Below are positions 55,932 to 64,000 of a stretch of 64,000 bases of DNA, one piece after another. Each line of letters begins with the position of its first letter. The first letter of the stretch is position 1. The position numbers and the translations under genes are program-made. This DNA comes from CAYLKS01 sp964384205 [NCBI: uncultured bacterium] (GTDB lineage Bacteria > JAGOEH01): the NCBI GenBank assembly GCA_964384205.1, contig CAYLKS010000002.1:54287-118286 (forward strand), given 5' to 3'. Below the pieces are notes generated by a model. It saw only the letters and a list, made by a program, of their open reading frames with translations, made no database searches and was not told where the DNA came from.

Positions 55932-56294
55932 TCATTATTTATTCTGAATAAAAAATAAATTCTTTTATCACTAACAATATGCTCTTGAATTATCTAAACT
56001 AAAAAATTATTATTAAACAGTCTGTTAAATATAATTACTATTAACTTACCTAATTACAAAAAAATATTTTCAGGCTATAGTTTTTTATCCATTCCCTCAC
56101 ATTAAAATAAAAAATATTAAATTTGTAACAAATATAAATTCAATTTTAGATAAAAATTTACTCTCAGCCACCAATTTAAAAAAATCCTATAACTTTATAT
56201 ACAATTTTTAAGTCTCTCCTGCAAATAATATAAAAATCTAAAAGCAGTTATAAAAAATAAAAAAATAATTACAAATTTCAATATTATTAAATAC
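55932..56294. other. Intergenic region without recognisable gene
   Basis: This 363-bp gap between the convergent GH3 and glgX genes is extremely AT-rich. I see no open frame with a ribosome site, no RNA gene and no strong terminator. The only structure noted is a short dyad, AACAG-T-CTGTT (56016-56026), and a weak ATTTATT/AATAAAT pair just after the GH3 stop. Confidence 0.5.
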
Positions 56295-58481
56295 TCAATT
56301 ACTCAATTGCTGTAAATCATCATACGATTTTTTACCACAAATTAATACAACTACAGAATGGGGTTTCACTGGAATTTTAGTATAATTCCATGGCACTGGT
56401 TTATCATTGAAATCAAAAGGAGCATCATTATAAGTATTAATCAATATATACCATTTCCGCTCAACATCTAAAAATGGCGGTACATTAAACTCTAATTCTT
56501 TTTCATAAGCATTAATGGCGATATATATACTTGGATAATCTATAGCTAATCCTGTAACTGACGCTTTTCCATTAATTAAAAAAGCAATAGTATGACTCCA
56601 GTCTGCAAGGTCTGGATTATTTATATTTATACCGTGGAAACTAATATCATTATTCCATATCTCATCAACTGAAGACAAAAAAAGATTTTTATTATTATAA
56701 AAATTTTTCCTTTGAAGAGGTTTATACCTACGCCTAAAATTTATTATTTTCTGAGAGAACCTTAAAATATCACTATATTTTTCTAAATTTTCCCAATTAA
56801 ACCAGTTCCACATAGTATCATGGCAATATGCATTATTATTGCCTCTTTGTGTACGATAACATTCATCACCAGAATATATCATAGGAACTCCCAAAGAGAA
56901 AAACAGCACAGTCAAAAAATTCTTAACATTGCGATTTCTTATTTTATTTATATATTCATCAGATGTTTCTCCTTCATGTCCCCAATTATAGCTAAAATTT
57001 TCATTAGAACCATCAAGGTTATTTTCTCCATTTTCAATATTATGCTTATTATTATATGAAACCAAATCTCTCAAAGTAAAACCATCGTGACAAGTTATAA
57101 AATTTATACTATGGTCAGGAGATTTATATGAACCATATAAATCCGGACTTCCAATAAAAGCATTAATAAAATCGTGAATTACACCATTATCTCCTCTAAT
57201 AAACCTTCTAACGGAATCTCTATATTTACCATTCCATTCGGCCCAACCTTCCGGAAAATCCCCTAATTTATAAAGTCCAGCAGCATCCCACCCTTCTGCT
57301 ATTAACTTACAACCAGATAAAAGAGGGTCATTTAAAATATCATTCAATAAGCTATTTTCTCCAACCCACTCTCCTTCAGGATTTCTACCTAAAATTGTGG
57401 CTAAATCAAATCTAAAACCATCTATTTTTAAATCACAATACCAATAACGCAAACTATCTATTATAAATTGTTTAACAACAGGATAATTGCAATTAAAGGT
57501 GTTTCCACAACCTGAATAATTTTTATATAATCTCTTATTATTTTTATCCAACATATAATAAACACTATTGTCAATACCTCGAAAACTCAAGGTAGGCCCA
57601 TCTTCTCCACCTTCGCCTGTATGATTATATACTACATCTAAAATCACTTCAATACCGGCATTATGGCATTGTTTTACAAAATTTCTAAATTCATTAATTC
57701 TATTCAATGGTTCTACTGAATAGTGAAAGGCAGGAGTAAAAAAATTAATTGTATTATATCCCCAATATTGTTTCAATGGTTCATTAGTTAAAGGATTTTT
57801 CCTTACTATTTCGTCAGGATTAAACTCATGTATTGGCATCAATTCAATTGCATTTACACCAAGAGATTTCAAATAATCTATCTTTTCTATAATACCATCA
57901 AAGGTGCCAGGATTTTTAACACCAGATGATGGATGCTTGGTAAATCCTCTAACATGCATCTCATAAATAATCAATTCATTTAATTTGAAATTCAAATGGT
58001 AATCATCATCACCCGGTAATATTGTTTTTACAGTAACAGACTTTGGAGCAGAAAAAATACTTGATTTATAATTAAAAGATAAATCCTTATATTCTGACGT
58101 TTTCTGATACCCATATAATTCGTCTCTATTAAAATTATAAACCCCATCAATTAATTTAGCATAAGGATCTATTAATAATTTAAATTTATTAAATCTATGA
58201 CCATCAGAAGGGGCATAAGGCCCATCAATTCTATAACCATACCTTATTCCTTCTCCTAAATTCTCAACAAATATATGCCATATATCTCCTGTTCTATTTT
58301 TCTGAGGATGGAGTGGGATTTCTACTATTTCATCAAAATTTTCAAAATCAGGAAACAAAACCAATATAACTTCTAATGCATGTTTCGAAAAAATAGAAAA
58401 ATTTACTCCCTCTGAAAATATTGTAGCTCCTAAAGGAAAAGGCACTCCTTGATATGTTTTTAATTTCATCTTTATTGACAT
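56295..58481 (-). CDS. glgX: Glycogen debranching enzyme (GlgX/isoamylase type, GH13)
   Basis: This enzyme hydrolyses alpha-1,6 branches of glycogen or starch-type glucans. The 728-residue protein has an N-terminal CBM48 (about 12-110, PLGATIFSEGVNFSIFSKHA), a GH13 barrel with nucleophile D359 (IDGFRFDLA), acid/base E396 (LIAEGWDAAG) and D466 (FITCHDGFTLRD), and a C-terminal beta domain. The landmark LGVNAIELMPIHEF and WGYNTINFFTP segments are typical. I used the first ATG, 9 nt after AAGGA. No other glycogen gene is in the window. A strong promoter lies at 58520-58548. Confidence 0.95.
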   Translation of the reverse strand: MSIKMKLKTYQGVPFPLGATIFSEGVNFSIFSKHALEVILVLFPDFENFDEIVEIPLHPQKNRTGDIWHIFVENLGEGIRYGYRIDGPYAPSDGHRFNKFKLLIDPYAKLIDGVYNFNRDELYGYQKTSEYKDLSFNYKSSIFSAPKSVTVKTILPGDDDYHLNFKLNELIIYEMHVRGFTKHPSSGVKNPGTFDGIIEKIDYLKSLGVNAIELMPIHEFNPDEIVRKNPLTNEPLKQYWGYNTINFFTPAFHYSVEPLNRINEFRNFVKQCHNAGIEVILDVVYNHTGEGGEDGPTLSFRGIDNSVYYMLDKNNKRLYKNYSGCGNTFNCNYPVVKQFIIDSLRYWYCDLKIDGFRFDLATILGRNPEGEWVGENSLLNDILNDPLLSGCKLIAEGWDAAGLYKLGDFPEGWAEWNGKYRDSVRRFIRGDNGVIHDFINAFIGSPDLYGSYKSPDHSINFITCHDGFTLRDLVSYNNKHNIENGENNLDGSNENFSYNWGHEGETSDEYINKIRNRNVKNFLTVLFFSLGVPMIYSGDECYRTQRGNNNAYCHDTMWNWFNWENLEKYSDILRFSQKIINFRRRYKPLQRKNFYNNKNLFLSSVDEIWNNDISFHGININNPDLADWSHTIAFLINGKASVTGLAIDYPSIYIAINAYEKELEFNVPPFLDVERKWYILINTYNDAPFDFNDKPVPWNYTKIPVKPHSVVVLICGKKSYDDLQQLSN

Positions 58482-58519
58482 GTTATAAATCCTTCATAAA
58501 TATTACAATTTTTATTTTT

Positions 58520-58548
58520 ATTATAAAATAAAATTATAAATTAGTCAA
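58520..58548 (-). promoter_or_regulatory. Promoter for glgX
   Basis: On the minus strand TTGACT (58543-58548), 17 bp and a perfect TATAAT (58520-58525) precede a leader of about 30 nt with AAGGA before the ATG at 58481. Confidence 0.65.
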
Positions 58549-58640
58549 TATTTTAAATTTTTATGCATAACATCTCCAATACAAAGAAGCTAACTTATTG
58601 TTTTTCATAATAATAAAATATTCTTAAAAGAAATAATATC

Positions 58641-58669
58641 TTGACTTAAATCTGAATTTTTTATATTAT
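58641..58669 (+). promoter_or_regulatory. Near-leaderless promoter for the YfcE-like phosphoesterase gene
   Basis: TTGACT (58641-58646), 17 bp and TATTAT (58664-58669) precede the ATG at 58679 by nine bases. A two-codon out-of-frame ATG-TTA-TGA lies at 58674-58682, overlapping the true start; no Shine-Dalgarno site is present. Confidence 0.55.
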
Positions 58670-58678
58670 CATAATGTT

Positions 58679-59347
58679 ATGAAAATTCTCTTATTATCTG
58701 ATTTACATGGAAATTACAAAAATCTTTATAAAATAATAAAAGATAATATGCCAATCGATTATATATTTATTGCAGGAGACATTACAAATTTCGGGCCAGC
58801 AGAGGAGATATTGGACTTATATGAAGAATTAAAATATTTTAATAACATCAAAAATATATATGCTGTATTTGGCAACTGTGATTATATTACTAAAAATAAA
58901 AAAATAATAGCTCAAACAAGTATCATATATGTTGGAGATAAAATTGCTACCATAGATAAAAATAAAATAGCTATTGCTGGAATTGATGGTGGATTAAAAT
59001 CCATCTTTGGCACTATATCAGAATTTTCAGAAAAAGATTTTAATGAAAAAGTCAATAATATAACCAATAATAAAAACTGGAACAATACCCCTTATAAAAT
59101 AGTTATAACACATACGCCTCCGTACAAACACCTGGATAAAGTGTTCGTAAAACATATAGGCTCAAAAAGCATTGCAAAACTAATTGGAAAGGTAAATTTA
59201 ATTGTTTGCGGACATGTACATGAACAACAGGGAAAAGATGAAGCCAAAGGAACAATTATAATCAATCCCGGACCATTTAAAAATGGTCACTACGCAATAT
59301 TAGAACTCGACAATAATTTTAATTTAAAAAATTTAATTTTTAGATAG
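58679..59347 (+). CDS. Cytosolic metallophosphoesterase
   Basis: The 222-residue calcineurin-fold protein starts directly with its first strand (MKILLLSDLHGNYKNL), which fixes the start codon. It has the metal motifs SDLHG, AGDITNFG, GNCD, THTPPYKHLD and CGHVHEQQG. It lacks any membrane or signal segment, and resembles the small soluble phosphodiesterase-like proteins found in archaea and FCB bacteria. It is the first gene of a six-gene run ending in an LD-carboxypeptidase. The substrate is unknown. Confidence 0.88.
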   Translation: MKILLLSDLHGNYKNLYKIIKDNMPIDYIFIAGDITNFGPAEEILDLYEELKYFNNIKNIYAVFGNCDYITKNKKIIAQTSIIYVGDKIATIDKNKIAIAGIDGGLKSIFGTISEFSEKDFNEKVNNITNNKNWNNTPYKIVITHTPPYKHLDKVFVKHIGSKSIAKLIGKVNLIVCGHVHEQQGKDEAKGTIIINPGPFKNGHYAILELDNNFNLKNLIFR

Positions 59348-59358
59348 GAGATTTTACT

Positions 59359-59946
59359 ATGGGTAAAATAAAAACAGCATTAGAAATAGCTATGGAAAAA
59401 GCAAATAAAATAGAAGATAATAAAGAAGAAATAAAAAAAATTGAATTTGAAAAAAAAGCAGGCATCTTGACAAATAAACTTTTGGAGGGAGAGGAAGTAA
59501 ATTTTAAACAAGAATTTGAAAATTTATCCAAAGAAGAAAAAAAATTTATTATTGAAACAATAGAAAAAACATTATTAAATGGACTTGTATTATCTCCAAA
59601 TTTTAATGAATTACAGTACAATAAAATTATCAATGCATTAAAAAAAATAAAAGAAAAACCAGGGCAAATAGATGCTATTAAAAATGATGTAAAATCCTTA
59701 TTACAAACATATTCAGATCAACTAAAACAATACTACGAACAATTAAAACAACAATTCAGTACCCAACTTGATGCTTTAAAAAAACAATTAGGAGCACAAC
59801 TCGGCGCAGAAGCAGATATTGACCCTTCTTCTCATCCAGAATTCCAAAAATATTGGAATGAAATTAAAACAAATATCGATGAACAATTTAAGTCTCATAT
59901 CGAACAAATTAAACAAATGATAAAATCATTAAAAAACCTATACTAA
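59359..59946 (+). CDS. Coiled-coil protein of unknown function
   Basis: The 195-residue, highly charged protein is almost fully helical: an N-terminal Lys/Glu-rich helix pair (1-75), a short linker, then a Gln/Lys-rich coiled coil (about 105-195, QLKQYYEQLKQQFSTQLDAL). A small break reads DIDPSSHPEFQKYWNE. There are no Cys residues and no export signal. AGGAG lies upstream of the ATG. I recognise no family. Its place between a phosphoesterase gene and a membrane zinc-ribbon gene suggests a structural or adaptor role in that operon, by inference only. Confidence 0.75.
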   Translation: MGKIKTALEIAMEKANKIEDNKEEIKKIEFEKKAGILTNKLLEGEEVNFKQEFENLSKEEKKFIIETIEKTLLNGLVLSPNFNELQYNKIINALKKIKEKPGQIDAIKNDVKSLLQTYSDQLKQYYEQLKQQFSTQLDALKKQLGAQLGAEADIDPSSHPEFQKYWNEIKTNIDEQFKSHIEQIKQMIKSLKNLY

Positions 59947-59962
59947 TGGAACATCTCAAAAA

Positions 59963-60301
59963 ATGGAACGTCTCAAAAAAATCTTATTATATAAAAAATC
60001 TAAATGTCCTTATTGTGGAACAAATTTAAGGTTTCCTATACATAAAGGGAAAAAATTAAAAATAATCTGTCCAAATTGTAAAAATGCTTTTATTGTAGAA
60101 ATACAGCATAATCCACTTTCAATTTTTAACCAAATCAAAGACTTAAAAAACATAAAAAAACTTTATAATGAAAACCCTTTACTTTTCTATGGAATTTTAG
60201 TTATTACACTGGTAATACTTTATTATATCATAAATGCAATTTTTGGATTCTGGGGCGGCTCTGGAAAAGAAATTATCCCTACAGACGGAAAAATAATATG
60301 A
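59963..60301 (+). CDS. Small membrane protein with N-terminal zinc ribbon
   Basis: The 112-residue protein has a zinc ribbon (residues about 11-40, KCPYCGTNLRFPIHKG then IICPNCKNAFIVE; two CxxC pairs), a linker, and one transmembrane helix (about 75-95, LLFYGILVITLVILYYIINAIF) near a Gly-rich end. Zinc ribbon plus membrane helix is common in MJ0042-type proteins. Its start lies in a 17-bp imperfect tandem repeat (59946-59979). The stop overlaps the next ATG (ATGA). Confidence 0.75.
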   Translation: MERLKKILLYKKSKCPYCGTNLRFPIHKGKKLKIICPNCKNAFIVEIQHNPLSIFNQIKDLKNIKKLYNENPLLFYGILVITLVILYYIINAIFGFWGGSGKEIIPTDGKII

Positions 60302-61260
60302 AAATAATAAAAGTAGCTATTGGCACATTTTTTATTTATCTGGCAATAATGTCTCTTTTCTCAGGCTTTTTTATCGGGTTTCTTTTCTTTCTAATTATTG
60401 GAATATATCTTTTAACCTCTCAAAGCAATAATTATTATAGAAGCTCTAAGTCTTACAAAAATTTTGTATCATACAATTTTGAGCCCAATCAAAATTATAT
60501 AAATGGAGTAGATAATTTATTAAACAATTACGGCAACACCCCATGGAATTTGATGCAAATTTTAATTTCAATAAATTCTTATATCCTTGCAAAACTCGAT
60601 GGGAAAGTTAGCAAGGAAGAAATGAGAAGCTTAAAAGAATCCCTTACAGAACATTTTGGAAGTAGTGTAAACCATTATCTTGCTAAAGAATCTATTGATT
60701 TAATTAAAGAAACATTAAACTATGAATCAAATTTTGCAATGGATTACGGAATATTCAATTGCTATCTTTTTGAAAATTATGTTTTAGCGGATGTTGGTTT
60801 TTCTGAAAAACAAAACTACTTAGTCGCATTTTTTCTAATACTTTATGAAATTTTATATAAAAATAAATTAAACCATCATAAACAATCTGAATTTCTATCA
60901 AAAATAGAACAATATTTCAATTTACCAGCAAATGTAATTGCTTATATCAAAAATCTCGCATACTTCGCAGCATTTAACAAAAATAAACAATATACTAATT
61001 ATCATGAAAATTACCAAAACTATAACAAAAGATATACTACTTCTTATGAAGATGATTTGCAAAGAGCATATAAATTATTTAACCTCTCTCCAGATGCAAC
61101 AGAATCAGAAATCAAAAAAGCTTTTAGAAAATTGGCAAAAGATTATCATCCTGATAAATACTCAAATATGCCAGAAGAATTAAAACAACAAGCACTTAAA
61201 AAATTTCAAGAAATTAGTGCTGCTTATGAACTACTTCTAAAACATACTCAAAATAAATGA
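60298..61260 (+). CDS. Membrane-anchored TerB-like and J-domain protein (DjlA-like)
   Basis: The 320-residue protein has an N-terminal hydrophobic hairpin (about 5-40), a TerB-like helical domain (about 80-215, YILAKLDGKVSKEEMRSLKESL) and a C-terminal J-domain (about 255-318) with the HPD triad in KDYHPDKYSN. This is the DjlA plan, in which the J-domain recruits DnaK to the membrane. The J-domain ensures Hsp70 interaction; the client is unknown. It overlaps both neighbours by 4 bp, tying it to the zinc-ribbon membrane protein upstream and the radical SAM protein downstream. Confidence 0.85.
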   Translation: MKIIKVAIGTFFIYLAIMSLFSGFFIGFLFFLIIGIYLLTSQSNNYYRSSKSYKNFVSYNFEPNQNYINGVDNLLNNYGNTPWNLMQILISINSYILAKLDGKVSKEEMRSLKESLTEHFGSSVNHYLAKESIDLIKETLNYESNFAMDYGIFNCYLFENYVLADVGFSEKQNYLVAFFLILYEILYKNKLNHHKQSEFLSKIEQYFNLPANVIAYIKNLAYFAAFNKNKQYTNYHENYQNYNKRYTTSYEDDLQRAYKLFNLSPDATESEIKKAFRKLAKDYHPDKYSNMPEELKQQALKKFQEISAAYELLLKHTQNK

Positions 61261-62549
61261 TAAAAATTTTAAAAATAAACTCTCCCAAAATATTAAAAAA
61301 TAAAATACATGATGGAGATTACCTCCTCTCAATAAATGATAATCAAATAAACGATATTTTTGATTTCCAATATTACCAGATAGCCGATACATTAAAATTA
61401 AAATTTAAAACTCAAAATAATAAAATAATTACAATAAATCTAAAGGGAGATATTCAATTAGATCTTACATTAGAAGATTTTGAAATAAAAAGATGCAGAA
61501 ATAAATGTATATTCTGCTTTGTAGACCAAATGCCTAAAGGTTTAAGACCAGAACTATATATTAAAGATGAAGATTATCGTATGTCATTTTTATACGGAAA
61601 TTTTATAACTGGAACTTCTCTTTCGGATGATGAAATAAATAAAATTATCAAGATGAATCTATCCCCAATTTACTTATCAGTGCATACAACAGATCCAGAT
61701 TTAAGAAAATTCATGCTCAAAAATCCAAATGCCGCAAATATAATACAATTAATAGAAAAATTTTCAAATGCAGGAATAGATATGCACACACAGCTTGTAT
61801 TATGTCCTGGAATTAATGACGGGGATTATCTGAAAAAATCAATCGAAGATTTAAGCAAATTCTATCCTAATGTATTAACAATTGGAGTTGTCCCTGTTGG
61901 ACTAACTAATTTTCGAAACTCTCTCTATCCATTACAAAGATATAATAAAACAACTGCAAAAGAGGTACTCAAAATTATCAAAGAATATCAAAATATCTTC
62001 TTAAAAAAATATAATACAAGGCTTGTGTTTCCTTCTGATGAATTTTTTATTCTTGCAGAAAAAAAAATCCCTACTTTAGACTATTATGAAGATTTAGAAC
62101 AATATGAAAATGGTATTGGTATGATGGCGTACTGGGTTAATAATCTTAATAAATTAAAAAAAATCATAAATAACATTAAACCTTCAAAAAAAGTAAAAAT
62201 AGGTTTTGTTTCTGGCAAATTAGCCGCTCCAATTTACAAAAAACTCCTACACAATTTTTTCAAAAATGAAAATATCGATCTTTTTATATTATCAATAGAA
62301 AATAAATTGTTCGGGCCATCTGTAACAGTAACCGGACTCTTATCCGGCCATTGTATTATAGAAGGCGTGAAAAACACTAAATCTATATTCGATTATTTAT
62401 TTATTCCTCAAAATGTTATAAACCATGATAAACTTTTTCTGGATAATTTAACAATTAATGATATAAAAAATGAACTAAAAACTGAAATAATAATCTTAGA
62501 TGAAGAATTAGAAAATCTTACAAAAGTACTCCAATCAATAAATAAATAG
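61257..62549 (+). CDS. DUF512 radical SAM protein with N-terminal PDZ-like domain
   Basis: The 430-residue protein opens with a PDZ-like fold (about 1-65, IHDGDYLLSINDNQINDI). A radical SAM domain follows with cysteines C80, C84 and C87 (RCRNKCIFCFVDQMPKGLR) and the family blocks LYGNFITGTSLSDDEI and YLSVHTTDPDLRKFML. The C-terminal DUF512 domain (about 240-430) contains GPSVTVTGLLSGHCI. This family is widespread in anaerobes and of unknown substrate. It overlaps the J-domain gene by 4 bp. Confidence 0.92.
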   Translation: MIKILKINSPKILKNKIHDGDYLLSINDNQINDIFDFQYYQIADTLKLKFKTQNNKIITINLKGDIQLDLTLEDFEIKRCRNKCIFCFVDQMPKGLRPELYIKDEDYRMSFLYGNFITGTSLSDDEINKIIKMNLSPIYLSVHTTDPDLRKFMLKNPNAANIIQLIEKFSNAGIDMHTQLVLCPGINDGDYLKKSIEDLSKFYPNVLTIGVVPVGLTNFRNSLYPLQRYNKTTAKEVLKIIKEYQNIFLKKYNTRLVFPSDEFFILAEKKIPTLDYYEDLEQYENGIGMMAYWVNNLNKLKKIINNIKPSKKVKIGFVSGKLAAPIYKKLLHNFFKNENIDLFILSIENKLFGPSVTVTGLLSGHCIIEGVKNTKSIFDYLFIPQNVINHDKLFLDNLTINDIKNELKTEIIILDEELENLTKVLQSINK

Positions 62550-62560
62550 GAGGAAGAACA

Positions 62561-63616
62561 ATGAATTCAAGAAGAGACTTTTTTAAAAAAGCAACAGCAT
62601 TAGGCATTGGACTATTTCTATTTAATAAAACAGCAATAGCAGACTCGCAAAAAAATTCTATAATAAAACCAAAGGCAATAAACCCCGGGGATACCTTCGG
62701 TATAATAGCTCCTGCATCCGGACTATTTAATGCTCATCAAACAATAATTGAAGCAAAAGAAAAAATTCAAAATTTAGGTTTCAAAGTAAAAATAGGAAAA
62801 AATATCTTCAAAAGAAAGGGATATCTTGCTGGCAGTATCAAAGATAGAATTGAAGATTTACATAATATGTTTAAAGATCCTGAAGTAAAAGCAATAATTA
62901 CAATAAGAGGTGGATATGGCAGTGCCCAGCTACTTCCATATATCGATTATAATTTAATAAAAAAACATCCTAAAATATTTGTTGGTTATAGCGACATTAC
63001 CTCTTTGCTCATTGGTATAAATAAAATGACAGGACTTGTAACATTTCACGGTCCTGTAGCTATCTCTACCTTTACGGAATACACAAAAACATATTTTTTA
63101 AAAACATTAGAAAGTACAACCGCTATTGGTGAAATAGAAGATGCTCCTTATGAAGATAATTTACAAACATCGAACCGAGTATGGACCTATAAACCTGGCA
63201 AAGCTAAAGGAAGATTAATTGGCGGGAATATGACATTACTTCAAGCCAGTATGGGGACTCCTTATGAATTTGATACAGATGGAGCTATTCTTTTTCTGGA
63301 AGAAGTAGGTGAAGAGCCTTATGATATTGATAGAATTCTAACCCAATTTAAACTTGCTGGTAAATTCGATAAATGTAAAGGCGTTGTATTTGGAAAAATC
63401 TCAAATATTCAACCTGCTACTTATAAACCTGCTTTTAATACTACATTAAGTACAGAAGAAATTATAGAAAATATTTTTAAAGATTTTGATTTCCCGGTAT
63501 GTACAGGTTTATCATTAGGACATATTAAACACAAACCTACATTACCTATTGGTATACAGGCAGAATTAGATGCAGACAGAGGGAAACTCAAATTATTAGA
63601 ACCCGCTGTAATATAA
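62561..63616 (+). CDS. Tat-exported LD-carboxypeptidase-like serine peptidase (S66)
   Basis: The 351-residue protein starts with a twin-arginine signal (SRRDFFKKATALGIGLFLF, residues 3-21) and continues as a peptidase S66 (LdcA/MccF family). The triad is visible as S144 in GYSDITSLL, the E247/E248 pair in LFLEEVGEE and H321 in LSLGHIKHKP. LdcA removes the terminal D-Ala from recycled murein tetrapeptides and is normally cytosolic, whereas this one is exported, so it would act in the periplasm. AGGAGG lies before the ATG. Confidence 0.93.
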   Translation: MNSRRDFFKKATALGIGLFLFNKTAIADSQKNSIIKPKAINPGDTFGIIAPASGLFNAHQTIIEAKEKIQNLGFKVKIGKNIFKRKGYLAGSIKDRIEDLHNMFKDPEVKAIITIRGGYGSAQLLPYIDYNLIKKHPKIFVGYSDITSLLIGINKMTGLVTFHGPVAISTFTEYTKTYFLKTLESTTAIGEIEDAPYEDNLQTSNRVWTYKPGKAKGRLIGGNMTLLQASMGTPYEFDTDGAILFLEEVGEEPYDIDRILTQFKLAGKFDKCKGVVFGKISNIQPATYKPAFNTTLSTEEIIENIFKDFDFPVCTGLSLGHIKHKPTLPIGIQAELDADRGKLKLLEPAVI

Positions 63617-63696
63617 AAATACTACCATTTAAAATTAATTTATAAAATTCTAATACCATTACAATTTTTTATATACAGCCATTAGATAAATCGATA

Positions 63697-64000
63697 GTGT
63701 AAATAAATTGTGTCTGGAATAGAAATAATGTAAAATAAGAGAAAAAAAAGAAAGAAGAAAAATAATGTGTAAAGACAAAGATAAAAGAGGTTAGCTATTG
63801 AAATCGATAAATATGTCAATTAGAGAATTAATTGTAGGAGATAGAGAAAATAAAGCGAATGAAGATATGATAGAAGAAATACTAAAGACAGTATTTAATA
63901 CACTAATCCGAATAGAAAGAGAGATATTTATGGAAAAGAAAGAAGACAAAGAGAATAAATGTAATGGCTATTATAGAAGGATGGCAAAAGGAATAACAAA
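63697..64000 (+). mobile_element. Left part of an IS256-family insertion sequence, cut by the window end
   Basis: From about 63697 the sequence turns purine-rich and carries a GTGTAAATAAATTGTGTCTGG-like end (about 63697-63717) typical in style for this family, followed by a transposase start at 63798. The right end and target-site duplication are outside the window, so the exact boundary is uncertain. It lies 80 bp after the LD-carboxypeptidase stop and does not break a visible gene. Confidence 0.6.
63798..64000 (+). CDS. IS256-family (mutator-type) transposase, N-terminal part
   Basis: The first 67 codons are in the window. A TTG start at 63798 has AGAGG 7 nt upstream; the ATG at 63813 is the alternative. 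The product contains LIRIEREIFMEKKEDKENK then CNGYYRRMAKGIT, which matches the RxxFL...NGyYxR segment near the N-terminus of Transposase_mut proteins. The DDE catalytic core lies beyond the window, so whether the element is intact cannot be judged. Confidence 0.75.
   Translation, partial: MKSINMSIRELIVGDRENKANEDMIEEILKTVFNTLIRIEREIFMEKKEDKENKCNGYYRRMAKGIT

Noticed and set aside
55932-56294. Possible small RNA in the 363-bp gap
   Set aside because: No strong hairpin, promoter or conserved motif was visible; only a short dyad at 56016-56026.
1-64000. CRISPR array, prophage or restriction-modification/defence island
   Set aside because: No regular spaced repeats, phage structural genes, methyltransferase-nuclease pairs or known defence domains were seen.

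Overview
The window comes from a very AT-rich (by eye well under 30% G+C), gene-dense bacterial chromosome using the standard code. The lineage is most likely in the FCB superphylum (Bacteroidota, Cloacimonadota, Marinimicrobia and relatives). Two markers support this: a GWxTD-domain lipoprotein-like gene (10728-11993, minus) and a secreted protein ending in a type IX-style C-terminal sorting domain (34335-36815). A Cloacimonadota-like or related candidate phylum is plausible, but I cannot fix the phylum. Outer-membrane physiology is implied by the ExbB/ExbD/TonB-like genes, an AMIN-domain amidase and MacA-like efflux genes.

Layout. 0-12 kb, minus strand: a long co-directional block reads GWxTD protein, divergent sigma-70 factor, tRNA(CAT), zinc-ribbon coiled-coil protein, RNase P RNA, ExbB, two ExbD paralogs, an MshEN-TonB fusion, uppS, cdsA, dxr, a transglutaminase/propeller protein and mreB. 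It mixes envelope energisation, isoprenoid and phospholipid precursors, and cell shape. 12-22 kb, plus strand: fetAB-like ABC exporter, a three-receiver kinase without its phospho-acceptor histidine, coaBC, then Yip1, MacA-like adaptor, ATPase and two MacB-like permeases. 22-29.4 kb, minus strand: a polysaccharide locus (PilZ-like protein, glycosyltransferase-DUF218 fusion, flippase, asnB remnant), then prmC, prfA and rpmE. 29.5-36.8 kb, plus strand: M50 protease, a catalytically dead P-type-ATPase-like protein, amidase and a C39-like secreted protease. 36.9-39.7 kb, plus strand: an arginyl/leucyl-tRNA-transferase-like protein, a PurD-like ATP-grasp ligase and a secreted protein of unknown function. 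40.5-45.5 kb, plus strand: alaS, isochorismatase-like hydrolase, thioredoxin-reductase-like flavoprotein without redox cysteines, and an RlmN-like radical SAM protein. 45.5-58.5 kb: HAD phosphatase, trpS, dnaE, geranylgeranyl-reductase-like protein, phosphoesterase, GH3 beta-glucosidase and glgX. 58.7-63.6 kb, plus strand: phosphoesterase, coiled-coil protein, zinc ribbon, TerB/J-domain protein, DUF512 radical SAM and Tat-exported LD-carboxypeptidase. The window ends inside an IS256-family element.

Promoters are easy to read: TTGACA-like and TATAAT-like boxes 16-18 bp apart recur. At five genes the -10 box lies only 5-9 nt before the ATG, so these transcripts should be leaderless or nearly so; other genes have clear Shine-Dalgarno sites.

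The most unusual items, in my judgement, are: (1) the aminoacyl-tRNA-transferase-like plus PurD-like ligase module; (2) the dead P-type ATPase translationally coupled to a site-2-type protease; (3) a TonB-like protein carrying a well-formed c-di-GMP-binding MshEN motif, with two ExbD paralogs of which one has lost the membrane Asp; (4) an RlmN-like enzyme that keeps one mechanistic Cys but lacks the other; (5) a sigma factor whose -10-recognition region is eroded; and (6) a kinase whose H-box histidine is Gln.
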